From the NCBI GenBank assembly GCA_951800155.1, contig CATOJL010000035.1, positions 1-10,646 on the forward strand: a DNA stretch of 10,646 nt, given 5' to 3'. This DNA is from an uncultured Bacilli bacterium. GTDB taxonomy: Bacteria > Bacillota_I > Bacilli_A > RF39 > UBA660. Under the pieces are notes generated by a model, which saw only the letters and a program-made list of their open reading frames with translations, was not told where the DNA came from and did not search any database. The first letter of the stretch is position 1. The number at the start of each line of letters is the position of its first letter. Positions 1-6,899 of the stretch are shown here, in pieces. The translations under genes and the position numbers were made by a program.

Positions 1-590
1 ATATTTATGGTTTTGAAAGAAATGGAAAAAATTATTTATTTTTTATAGTACTCTTTTAGGACAAAATGTAGTTTTAAAAAATAATAAACATATTTTAGAT
101 ACATTAGGTAGAGAACAGTTAGTCAATTGACAGCTTTATTCTAAATCCAGTAATTTAGAAGATATGCTTACTAGGGATGAATTTCAAAATATATGAAACA
201 TATTATAATTCTGAAAAAAAGGGTATACTATATAAAAACTAGATCATGAAAGAAAATGAACAACTGCGGATGATTTTGAAAACGATGAGAATCATCATAA
301 AACATTTTCTTTGAAAACATGATTCTGCATTTCCTGTTTCAGTAGAGGAAACAATGAAAAATATAAGTATCGTGTAAGGATAGAAACGCTTAAAGAAAAG
401 GGAAAACATTTTTATTTAAAATCTACAAAAATGTATGGAAAGTATAGGGATAAAAAGACAAATAAAAAATATGTTTTAAGAAGAAAAGAAATTTAAAAGA
501 ATAGGTTACATTGATGCCTTCGCCATAGCACTTATTCCTGATTTTGATGTGGGCATTTTATTTACACATACTTCTTTTCTTTTTCAGTAA
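1..590 (+). pseudogene. Decayed coding remnant, family not recognised
   Basis: No intact gene is present, but protein-like stretches occur in shifting + frames. Frame 2 is open from about 17 and reads LLGQNVVLKNNKHILDTLGR around 53-112. It then meets TGA at 128 and continues as SNLEDMLTRDEFQNI up to a TGA near 194. A one-base shift there continues the sense as YETYYNSEKKG. A further stretch at 323-496 includes KSTKMYGKYRDKKTNKKYV and ends in TAA. It passes by another frame change into GYIDAFAIALIPDFDVGILF at about 504-563, which ends at TAA near 588. The codon style is that of real genes, yet at least two internal stops and two or three frame changes separate the pieces. I read it as one or two decayed genes, possibly beginning before the window. 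Sequencing error is a weaker alternative, because the flanking genes are clean. I do not recognise the family. Confidence 0.5.
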
Positions 591-626
591 AAGATAGAGA
601 ATGGATATTTTTGTGATAAAATAGAT

Positions 627-635
627 AAAGGAGGT
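627..635 (+). promoter_or_regulatory. Strong Shine-Dalgarno that fixes an ATA start at 641
   Basis: AAAGGAGGT is a near-perfect anti-16S match. The first base after an ideal 6-nt gap from GGAGG is the A of ATA at 641, in frame with the long reading frame that follows. No ATG, GTG or TTG lies at the right distance in that frame; the first conventional start is GTG at 674, 40 nt away. Confidence 0.7.
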
Positions 636-640
636 GCAGT

Positions 641-1579
641 ATAGATAATTTACATGAAAAACGAGAACCAAAAGTGATTCCTAATTTGGGAGGGAATCAT
701 GCGTATAAAGAACCAATGAAAAAACAAGGAATTTCAAAAAATGTGCAATTTCAAAAATACAGTTCAGATCAATTGAATGAAACAAAAGTGAAATATCAAG
801 AGAATATAGTACCCATTCCAAATTTAAATAAGAATGGAAACAATAGAGAAATGCCAAAAGTACAATATACGAAAGAAGAGCGTTTACAAAGACCTGTTCA
901 AGACCAAAATAAGCGCCTTCATTTAATAGGAAAACAAAAAGAGGAATTATCTTTTTCAAAGGGAATGGTAAATCCACTCGAACAGAAAATAGAATTAGAA
1001 AATGAAATACCACTTGAAGACAATAAAGATATGGATAGGAAAGAAGAATTATCTAGTATAGAAATACCACCCCTAACAAAGAAAAAAAAGATTCCTTGGT
1101 TACCTATTCTTGTTATCGTAATTGAACTTATTGTTTTATTGCTAGCCATGTATTATAGAAATGAAAAATTGAAAACGAAATTGGAGTGTACGAATGAAAC
1201 ATATAATGAATACTACCACGCAAAGATCGTGAATACAAAGAAATATGATTTCAAAAAAGGTATTATTACAAAGTTAGAGGATACGTTTGTGTATATATTT
1301 GATACAGAGGAAGATTATAATACATTTAAGGAGGTAAATGCGAATCCAGAAAAGGATGCCCTTAGTGGACGATTATTCACTTCTACTGTTGATGATAATC
1401 AAAAAAAATATACAGAAATCACAACTTATGATTTTAATAAGTTAAGAAAAAAGAATGAAACAAAAGAAGAACATACTATTTTAATAAATGCAAAAAATGA
1501 GAAGGATACTATTCAATTGTTAGATTATAATAGCACCGATATGAAGTTGATATATGATGCAGAATATGTTTGTAAATAA
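641..1579 (+). CDS. Single-pass membrane protein with long charged N-terminal region, unknown family
   Basis: Function is not recognised. From the ATA at 641 the protein has 312 residues and begins IDNLHEKREPKVIPNLGG; a GTG start at 674 would give 301. Residues 1-145 are hydrophilic, rich in Lys, Glu, Asn and Gln, and probably disordered. They contain two similar prolyl motifs (VIPNL near 12 and PIPNL near 58). A KKKK stop-transfer stretch is followed by one membrane helix at about 152-172. The remaining 140 residues form a probably extracytoplasmic domain bounded by a Cys near each end (LECT just after the helix, YVCK at the C-terminus), which could form a disulfide. The positive-inside rule puts the N-terminal region in the cytoplasm. 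The stop codon is directly followed by the next gene, whose better start is 23 nt further on, so the two are probably one operon. The start is the main uncertainty. Confidence 0.7.
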   Translation: MDNLHEKREPKVIPNLGGNHAYKEPMKKQGISKNVQFQKYSSDQLNETKVKYQENIVPIPNLNKNGNNREMPKVQYTKEERLQRPVQDQNKRLHLIGKQKEELSFSKGMVNPLEQKIELENEIPLEDNKDMDRKEELSSIEIPPLTKKKKIPWLPILVIVIELIVLLLAMYYRNEKLKTKLECTNETYNEYYHAKIVNTKKYDFKKGIITKLEDTFVYIFDTEEDYNTFKEVNANPEKDALSGRLFTSTVDDNQKKYTEITTYDFNKLRKKNETKEEHTILINAKNEKDTIQLLDYNSTDMKLIYDAEYVCK

Positions 1580-1602
1580 TGAAATATAGAAAGAGGGATA
1601 AT

Positions 1603-2061
1603 ATGATAGAAAACTTACAAGCACTTCTTGAGATAGAGGAGGGACTTTTATTAAGTACAGATGAACAGATAAATGTGGTAACAAGAAATTTCCTTAATTT
1701 GATGAATAAAATGCCAAAAGGAGAATTTTATCAAGCTGTTACTTTGAATACTGATGGTGATTTTGAAATGAGAGAGGGATATAATGGCTATTTTGTTCAA
1801 GTGGTAAAGCTATTAGATAGTAGTAGACAAAATTTAGAGATACAAAAGCAACAGTGTATGGCACGGATACGAAGTTATGAAGAAAAATTGAATCAATTGA
1901 TGCGTGGAAGGAATCCACTCGAACAAATTCCACAAGTGACAAATAGTGTTCCAACAACATCTCCAATGTTTATGGGACAGTCTGCCAATATGCCTGTTTC
2001 TGGTATCCATGTGGATCAAAAGGAGAATAATACCGATAAGGGTATGGGAAGAATACGTTAA
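1603..2061 (+). CDS. Hypothetical small helical protein, partner of the preceding membrane protein
   Basis: A 152-residue protein of unrecognised family. I chose ATG 1603 because AAAGAGGG (about 1590-1597) sits at the right distance. An in-frame ATG at 1579 overlaps the previous stop but has no ribosome binding site. Residues 1-40 and 70-105 look helical and charged (SSRQNLEIQKQQCMARIRSY), compatible with a coiled coil. From about 112 the tail is rich in Pro, Asn, Thr and Met and probably disordered. There is no signal peptide or membrane helix, so it is likely cytoplasmic. It shares the motif NPLEQ with the upstream protein, encoded by an identical 14-base stretch. Tight spacing suggests co-expression and perhaps physical interaction through the cytoplasmic part of its neighbour; that is inference. 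Three hairpins follow the stop codon. Confidence 0.7.
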   Translation: MIENLQALLEIEEGLLLSTDEQINVVTRNFLNLMNKMPKGEFYQAVTLNTDGDFEMREGYNGYFVQVVKLLDSSRQNLEIQKQQCMARIRSYEEKLNQLMRGRNPLEQIPQVTNSVPTTSPMFMGQSANMPVSGIHVDQKENNTDKGMGRIR

Positions 2062-2078
2062 AAAATAGACTATTTTTT
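2060..2078 (+). terminator. AT hairpin at the stop codon, possible weak terminator
   Basis: AAAAAATAG, one A, then CTATTTTTT forms an exact inverted repeat starting inside the TAA stop. In RNA it would be a 7-bp A-U stem with a 5-nt loop, ending in six U. All pairs are A-U, so termination strength is doubtful. Confidence 0.35.
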
Positions 2079-2103
2079 AACTAAGTACTATAGTACTTAG
2101 TTA
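2078..2103. repeat. Perfect 26-bp palindrome
   Basis: TAACTAAGTACTA is followed immediately by its exact reverse complement. As DNA it is a symmetric site that could bind a dimeric regulator. As RNA it forms a stem of 10-11 bp with a small loop, but no U run follows, so it is not a standard intrinsic terminator. It lies in the 191-nt gap between the 1603 and 2253 genes, between two other hairpins. Confidence 0.6.
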
Positions 2104-2122
2104 TTATGTAGGATTACTAAAA

Positions 2123-2148
2123 GATAGCCTGTAAAGTAGTTGGCTATT
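2123..2148. repeat. Third hairpin in the 2060-2148 cluster
   Basis: GATAGCC (2123-2129) pairs with GGCTATT (2142-2148), with one G-U pair and a 12-nt loop. The + strand continues with A6 then T4. On the minus strand the stem is followed by TTTT, so it could also act for minus-strand transcription, although no minus-strand gene is visible. Confidence 0.4.
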
Positions 2149-2252
2149 AAAAAATTTTATCCTTTATGTTTAGAAATAAAAAATTGTTTTTACTTACGAA
2201 GTTTTATTCATTTAGGATAGAATAGAATTAAAAGAGTTTGGAGGAGAAGCGA

Positions 2253-3623
2253 ATGGGACTGTTTAATAAAAAGAAACCAAAAGAAGATAAGTTAGAGGCA
2301 AAACGAAACGAAGCTTTACAAAAAGTAAAAAATGGCGATATGAGTGGTTTAGAAGAGTATAGCTATGATAAGGAAATTGTTTTAGAAGCCATTTTACATA
2401 GTAAGGAAAATATAACAGGTACTATTGCCCTTTTTCTACAGAATGGGGATGAGGATGTCGTTGTTGCTCTTTTAGATAGAGGATGGGGTAGGGATTGGTC
2501 CTATTATGATGAGAAAATTCAAAATAATCCCAATATTCTTGAAATCTATTTACGTCATGGGGGAAGTTTAAAAAATGCAACAATAAATGAGGATCTTTTT
2601 TTAAATCATAAATCGCTTGCTCTTTTAAGTTTTAAAATTCCACAGGTAAGTGAGGACTTACGAAAACGGATTGTAGAAAAATTTAATGATGACTTTGATG
2701 TAGCTTTAGAAGCTGTTAGTGATTCTGGAAAATACTTTTCTCTTTTAAGTGCTACATTAAAAAGTCAATATGGTATTATTATTCAGGCAGTAAGGACATA
2801 TCCTTCTATTATTTTCGAAGTAGATAAAATATGGATGTCTGATGCTAGGGTTGTAAAAACTTTACTTAAAAGCCTTTTAGCAAAATTACAAGTAGAGAAA
2901 ACTTTTTTGTTAAAAGAAGCTTTATCCATTCTTTTATTTGTAGGTAATTCTGCAAAAGAACCAGAAATTTCCCAATTAAAAAAAGATATACTAATTCAAA
3001 TGATTTCAAGACAGCCAGATATTATAATTCAATTTGATCATGTAATTCAAAATGATCCTCAAATATTGCAAATATATTTGAATTATGGAGGGGATTATCG
3101 AAAACTTTCTTTACTTAAGGTAGAAACTTTGAATCAAAATATGAATTTGGCTTTGGAATTCGTTAAAAGAGGTGGAAAAGATATTTATGAGGATTTAGAT
3201 CCATCTTTAAAGAATAACTTAGAAATTGCTTATCAAGCAATACAAATAGATAGATCTTGTATTCACTTAGTTACCGATAAATTAATCTTAATATCTCTTT
3301 TGAAAAAAGATCCATCTCTTCGTCAAATTATGAAGCCAGAGGTATTTAAAGAAGTGAATGCATTGTTATGCAAAGAGAATCAAGATGATTTTAATAAAGA
3401 AGTATTAAAAAATGAATCAATTCAAAAGCAACAAGCAGAAGAAATTGCATCTTTAAAAACAGCAATCCTAAATGAGCAGATATACAACCAACAAAGTGCA
3501 TTATTAAAAAAGCAAGAAAGCATTATTGCGAAACAAGCAGAAGAAATTGCGCAATTAAAAGAAATGTTGTCTAATTTAGTCCATGGAGAAGAAAAAGAAA
3601 CACAAAGTGGAAAGAAAATGTAG
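2253..3623 (+). CDS. Helical-repeat protein (DUF4116-like) with C-terminal coiled coil
   Basis: A 456-residue soluble protein. ATG 2253 is chosen because GGAGGAG (2240-2246) sits 8 nt upstream; a TTG at 2238 lies within or before that site. The basic N-terminus (MGLFNKKKPKEDK) is followed by about 350 residues of repeated helix pairs. Segments such as DFDVALEAVSDSGKYF and GIIIQAVRTYPSIIFEVD have the spacing of DUF4116-type repeats. A clear internal duplication is IQNNPNILEIYLRHGG (about 89-104) against IQNDPQILQIYLNYGG (about 265-280). Residues about 380-440 form a coiled coil with a repeated KQQAEEIASLK / KQAEEIAQLK unit. There is no catalytic motif, signal peptide or membrane helix. Repeat scaffolds of this kind usually bind other proteins, but the partner is unknown. 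It appears monocistronic, with a strong hairpin terminator at 3725. DUF4116 membership is a pattern judgement only. Confidence 0.72.
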   Translation: MGLFNKKKPKEDKLEAKRNEALQKVKNGDMSGLEEYSYDKEIVLEAILHSKENITGTIALFLQNGDEDVVVALLDRGWGRDWSYYDEKIQNNPNILEIYLRHGGSLKNATINEDLFLNHKSLALLSFKIPQVSEDLRKRIVEKFNDDFDVALEAVSDSGKYFSLLSATLKSQYGIIIQAVRTYPSIIFEVDKIWMSDARVVKTLLKSLLAKLQVEKTFLLKEALSILLFVGNSAKEPEISQLKKDILIQMISRQPDIIIQFDHVIQNDPQILQIYLNYGGDYRKLSLLKVETLNQNMNLALEFVKRGGKDIYEDLDPSLKNNLEIAYQAIQIDRSCIHLVTDKLILISLLKKDPSLRQIMKPEVFKEVNALLCKENQDDFNKEVLKNESIQKQQAEEIASLKTAILNEQIYNQQSALLKKQESIIAKQAEEIAQLKEMLSNLVHGEEKETQSGKKM

Positions 3624-3724
3624 ATAATAGAAACACTATACCATTTTATAATGATTTCTGTTCATAAGTTTAAAAAATTGAAATTTTATATAAGTAGGAA
3701 TAAAGAAATGTATCAAATTAACCC

Positions 3725-3747
3725 AAAAAGTGCTATAGCACTTTTTT
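3725..3747 (+). terminator. Intrinsic terminator
   Basis: AAAAAGTGCTA followed directly by TAGCACTTTTT forms a 9-bp stem (AAAAAGTGC/GCACTTTTT) with a TATA loop and a T6 run. It is about 100 nt after the 2253-3623 gene and would end its transcript. The symmetry lets it work in both directions. Confidence 0.85.
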
Positions 3748-3789
3748 CTTTTCTTCATATAATATTTAAGAATAGATAGGATGTGGCTT

Positions 3790-4497
3790 ATGAAAAAAAT
3801 GAATATATCCATCTTTTTAAATGATAGAAAAAGTAAACATATTTTTCTTCGTATAAAACGTTATATAAAATATTGTCAATTCAAATATCAACTTAGAAAA
3901 AAGGCAAATCTAATTGTTTTTAAAAATCAATACCAAATTCTTACTTCATCGAATAAAAAATTGTGCCATTATTTTTGTTTCAATACCAATGATTTATCTA
4001 TTATTTTAGGAGATGAGGCAACAGTTCCTCAAAATAGAAAACTATTATGTGAATTAAAGGATATTACATCAAATGTTTATTTTCTTGTGTTTTCCTCTCT
4101 TTGTAAAACGAATGTAAATTTAAAAGAAATCTTTGAAAAATTGGGAATAGCAACTGTCGGTATGAATGGAATAGAATTATTATTGAATAAAGAAGAAAAT
4201 GAAAATAGTTTATTAAAACAAGAGGAAATATATCCTCCTCTTGTAGAAGAGAGTATAGAGGAGATCGAACATTTATTTGAAGCAGAGATAGAACAAAAAA
4301 AGAAGAGATTTTTAGCTTTAAAAATATTAGGAAAAGATTTTCCCTTGATTGAAGAAATTCTAACAAGATATGAAATAGATAAATATATTTACTTGAAGCA
4401 GAAACAAGAATTAATGGAATATGGGTATGATGTAGAGCGTTTGTTTGATCTTTATTTTTCTTTTTACGAATGTAGGAGTAAAGAATACTTGGAATAG
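3790..4497 (+). CDS. Hypothetical protein, basic N-terminus and acidic helical C-terminus
   Basis: A 235-residue protein of a family I do not recognise. ATG 3790 is preferred because GATAGG lies 9 nt upstream. The in-frame ATG at 3781 directly abuts that site, leaving no gap, and would add only MWL. The first 45 residues are very basic (KSKHIFLRIKRYIKYCQF). A central region of about 45-150 alternates beta-like and helical stretches (NVYFLVFSSLCKTNVNLKEI, then GIATVGMNGIELLLN). The last 85 residues are acidic and helical (EESIEEIEHLFEAEIEQKKK). No membrane helix or catalytic motif is evident. TATAAT at 3758-3763 could be its -10, but no good -35 accompanies it. Hairpin terminators lie on both sides, so it is probably transcribed alone. 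Confidence 0.65.
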   Translation: MKKMNISIFLNDRKSKHIFLRIKRYIKYCQFKYQLRKKANLIVFKNQYQILTSSNKKLCHYFCFNTNDLSIILGDEATVPQNRKLLCELKDITSNVYFLVFSSLCKTNVNLKEIFEKLGIATVGMNGIELLLNKEENENSLLKQEEIYPPLVEESIEEIEHLFEAEIEQKKKRFLALKILGKDFPLIEEILTRYEIDKYIYLKQKQELMEYGYDVERLFDLYFSFYECRSKEYLE

Positions 4498-4521
4498 GAA
4501 GAAATTTCGTATTCTTTTTTT
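4480..4521 (+). terminator. Intrinsic terminator overlapping the stop codon
   Basis: AAAGAATAC (4480-4488) pairs with GTATTCTTT (4509-4517) over 9 bp and runs into seven T (4515-4521). The 20-nt loop contains the stop codon of the 3790 gene. It separates that gene from the helicase gene. Confidence 0.75.
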
Positions 4522-4540
4522 GTTACCTATAGTAAAATAA

Positions 4541-4569
4541 TTTACATTCTTCTTATGACTTGCTATAAT
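4541..4569 (+). promoter_or_regulatory. Sigma-70/SigA-type promoter of the helicase gene
   Basis: TTTACA (4541-4546), a 17-nt spacer and TATAAT (4564-4569) preceded by TGC give a near-consensus extended -10 promoter. Initiation is expected near 4576. This lies downstream of the ATG at 4555, so that ATG cannot start the main helicase product. Confidence 0.8.
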
Positions 4570-4596
4570 AAAAAAGAGAAGGAAGTAGTTGATATT

Positions 4597-6714
4597 GTGA
4601 ACTTAGATGGATTAAATGAGAAACAAAAAGAAGCAGTAAAAAAAACAGAGGGGCCTCTTTTAGTATTGGCAGGAGCGGGGAGTGGAAAGACAAGGGTTTT
4701 AACGACAAGAGTTGCTTACATGTTATTAGAATTGGGTGTTTCCCCTTCGAGTATTCTAGCAATTACTTTTACAAATAAAGCAGCTAAGGAAATGAAAGAG
4801 AGAATTATATCTATGATTGGTGGAATAGGGTATCAGATTCAAATCTCTACATTTCATTCATTTGGATTGCTTCTTATTCGAGAAAATTATGAAGCTTTAG
4901 GACTGGATAAGAACTTTACAATTTTAGATAGTGATGATGCAAATACAGTGATTAAAAAAATATGTAAAGAAAAGGGATTTGATCCAAAAATATATAATCC
5001 AAAGGCCATAAAAAATAGTATTAGTAGCGCAAAGAATGAATTATTAGATTGCAAGGAATATGCAAAATATGCTTATAGTGATTTTGAACAAAAAGTTGTT
5101 TCTGTTTATGAAAAATATGAAGAAAAATTACGGATTAGCCATTCTCTTGATTTTGATGATTTATTAATGCTTCCTATTCGTCTTTTCGAAAAATACCCTG
5201 AGATTTTAAAAAGATATCAAGAAAGATTTAAATATATTTTAATTGATGAGTATCAGGATACCAATAAAGCACAATATACTTTGACAAAAATGATTAGTGC
5301 GAAATATAAGAACATTTGTGTAGTCGGAGATAATGATCAATCCATTTATGCATTTAGAGGTGCTAATTATAAAAATATTTTAAATTTTGAGAAAGACTAT
5401 CAAAATCCAGAAGTTATTTTATTAGAAGAAAATTACCGTTCTACCCAAACTATTTTAAATGCGGCGAATGCGGTTATTCAAAATAATAAAGAAAGAAAAG
5501 ATAAAAATTTGTGGACAAGGAACAAGGAAGGCGAGAAAATAAAATACCATAAGGCCATGGATGAAAAAGAAGAGGCTTCCTATGTTGTTCGAGAAGTGAT
5601 GCGACTACTAGATCAGGGAGTAACTCGCAATGATATAGCCGTTCTTTATCGCACGAATGCCCAATCTCGTAATTTAGAAGAAGTATTTCTTCGTGAAAAT
5701 ATTCCTTACCGTGTTGTTGGCTCTTTTTACTTTTATAAAAGGAAAGAAATTAAGGATTTAATTTGCTATTTAAAACTAATCTATAATGTTCATGATGATG
5801 TAAGTTTAGCTAGAGTTATCAATGTACCAAAACGTGGAATTGGCCTTAAAACGATTGAGAATATTGAAACAAATGCTTTTCTACACCAATGTAGTATGTA
5901 TGATGCCATTGAAAATGGGAAAGAATTGGCATTTAAAATGACCATCGAAAAAATAAAAGAAAAACAAAAAGATCTTTCTTTGACAGAACTAGTTGACTTT
6001 ATTTTAGAAGAAACAGGAATGAAAGCAGAATTAGAAAGTGAAAAGTCGATGGAAGCCGATATTCGTCTAGAAAACTTAGAAGAATTTAAGACGATTACAA
6101 AACATTTTGAAGAAAGAGAAGGGATAGTTTCATTAGAAGATTTCTTGGAAGAGATCAGTTTGGTTGCGGATATAGAAGAGCATAAAGATATACAGGATGT
6201 TATTACACTAATGACTATTCATTCTGCGAAAGGACTCGAGTTTGACTATGTATTTTTAGTCGGTATGGAAGAAGGAATTTTTCCTCATAGCAATTCTTTT
6301 TCAAGTAATGAGGATTTAGAAGAAGAAAGAAGACTATGTTATGTAGCTATTACTAGAGCCAAAGAACAGCTTTATATTGTTAATGCTCGAAAGAGAACTA
6401 TTTTTGGACAAGATAGTTATAATGTACCTAGTCGGTTTTTAGAGGAAATGAAACCAGATTATCTAGAGGCTGACTTTAAAGAAAAAGAGATACAAAGGAT
6501 AGACAAAACCTCTTTAGTGGATGAATCTGTAGAATATGAAGTGGGAGATAAAGTGGAACATGATACATTTGGAATCGGTGTTATTGTTGGCATTAATAAA
6601 AGTGTAGTATCTGTTGCTTTTAAGAATGGAATTAAAACCCTTATGAAGGGACATAAAGCTATGAGAAAGGTGAGTGAGGTAAATGATACTTACGATTATG
6701 GATACGTTAAATGA
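4597..6714 (+). CDS. pcrA: ATP-dependent DNA helicase PcrA (UvrD/Rep, superfamily 1A)
   Basis: Unwinds DNA 3' to 5' using ATP, acting in nucleotide-excision and mismatch repair, in removal of RecA filaments and in plasmid replication in Bacillota. The protein has 705 residues from GTG 4597, close to the usual PcrA length. All core motifs are present: Walker A AGAGSGKT (25-32), motif Ia TFTNKAAKEM (57-66), TFHSFG (85-90), Walker B LIDEYQDTN (215-223), motif III VVGDNDQSIYAFRGA (242-256), LEENYRST (276-283), TIHSAKGLEFDYV and the arginine-finger motif VAITRAKEQLY. The C-terminus carries the Tudor-like domain VGDKVEHDTFGIGVIVG, which in PcrA contacts RNA polymerase. GTG 4597 is preferred over ATG 4555 because the promoter -10 overlaps that ATG region, AAGGAAG lies upstream, and NLDGLNEKQKEAV is the usual family start. 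It overlaps the next small gene. Confidence 0.96.
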   Translation: MNLDGLNEKQKEAVKKTEGPLLVLAGAGSGKTRVLTTRVAYMLLELGVSPSSILAITFTNKAAKEMKERIISMIGGIGYQIQISTFHSFGLLLIRENYEALGLDKNFTILDSDDANTVIKKICKEKGFDPKIYNPKAIKNSISSAKNELLDCKEYAKYAYSDFEQKVVSVYEKYEEKLRISHSLDFDDLLMLPIRLFEKYPEILKRYQERFKYILIDEYQDTNKAQYTLTKMISAKYKNICVVGDNDQSIYAFRGANYKNILNFEKDYQNPEVILLEENYRSTQTILNAANAVIQNNKERKDKNLWTRNKEGEKIKYHKAMDEKEEASYVVREVMRLLDQGVTRNDIAVLYRTNAQSRNLEEVFLRENIPYRVVGSFYFYKRKEIKDLICYLKLIYNVHDDVSLARVINVPKRGIGLKTIENIETNAFLHQCSMYDAIENGKELAFKMTIEKIKEKQKDLSLTELVDFILEETGMKAELESEKSMEADIRLENLEEFKTITKHFEEREGIVSLEDFLEEISLVADIEEHKDIQDVITLMTIHSAKGLEFDYVFLVGMEEGIFPHSNSFSSNEDLEEERRLCYVAITRAKEQLYIVNARKRTIFGQDSYNVPSRFLEEMKPDYLEADFKEKEIQRIDKTSLVDESVEYEVGDKVEHDTFGIGVIVGINKSVVSVAFKNGIKTLMKGHKAMRKVSEVNDTYDYGYVK

Positions 6715-6838
6715 TTGGAATGAACAAATAAAAGGTTTCTTCATTGAATATGGGGATAATCCTCTTCTTTGGATTGGTCTTTTTGGACTAGGAATTTTCA
6801 TTTTCTTTTTAACTTATAGTGCTTTACATAAAAATTAG
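6698..6838 (+). CDS. Small single-pass membrane protein overlapping the end of pcrA
   Basis: A 46-residue protein, MDTLNDWNEQIKGFF to SALHKN, ending in TAG. A short amphipathic N-terminus is followed by NPLLW and one membrane helix at about 23-42, rich in Phe, Ile, Leu and Gly, ending TYSALHKN. It overlaps the pcrA stop by 17 nt in another frame and continues 124 nt beyond it, so it is not merely a shadow of that gene. No strong ribosome binding site precedes 6698, which suggests translational coupling. An in-frame ATG at 6683, with AAGGTGAG and GAGG upstream, is an alternative start giving 51 residues. I do not know a function. The polar/hydrophobic layout and sense-strand operon position support a real gene. 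Confidence 0.6.
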   Translation: MDTLNDWNEQIKGFFIEYGDNPLLWIGLFGLGIFIFFLTYSALHKN

Positions 6839-6849
6839 TATAAAGTTTA

Positions 6850-6878
6850 TTGAAAAGACATAAGATTTATGGTATAGT
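6850..6878 (+). promoter_or_regulatory. Promoter of the zinc-ribbon/DUF4234 gene
   Basis: TTGAAA (6850-6855), a 17-nt spacer and TATAGT (6873-6878) with TGG directly before it form an extended -10 promoter. The start site would be near 6885, so the transcript would begin inside or just before the Shine-Dalgarno AAGGAAGGAG (6882-6891) and have a very short leader. Confidence 0.72.
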
Positions 6879-6899
6879 TTTAAGGAAGGAGTTGAGTGT

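Noticed and set aside
110..200. TGA read as tryptophan (Mycoplasma code) to rescue the broken frame
   Set aside because: The remnant also needs frame changes and contains TAG/TAA stops, and pcrA ends at TGA with normal Trp codons (TGG) used in the window.
561..622. Promoter for the 641 gene (TTTACA at 561, TGATAAAAT at 614)
   Set aside because: The two elements are much too far apart to be one promoter, and no matching partner box is found for either.
1082..1089. A8 run in the 641 gene, and A8/A9 runs at 1401 and 7653, as phase-variation sites
   Set aside because: Runs of 8-9 A are expected in a genome this AT-rich and have no special placement, unlike the G11 run.
681..1149. Minus-strand open frames across the 641-1579 gene
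   Set aside because: They are AT-rich shadows of the + strand gene with no ribosome site or promoter, and their hydrophobic look comes from reading Lys/Glu-rich codons backwards.
1579..1602. ATG 1579 as start of the second gene
   Set aside because: It overlaps the previous stop without a Shine-Dalgarno; ATG 1603 has AAAGAGGG at the proper distance.
3651..3720. AAAATT/AATTTT repeat in the gap after the 2253-3623 gene
   Set aside because: Short, purely AT and without promoter or terminator context; expected by chance.
6514..6801. Minus-strand 95-codon frame over the end of pcrA
   Set aside because: It overlaps the conserved pcrA C-terminus and the small membrane gene on the + strand and has no start signals.
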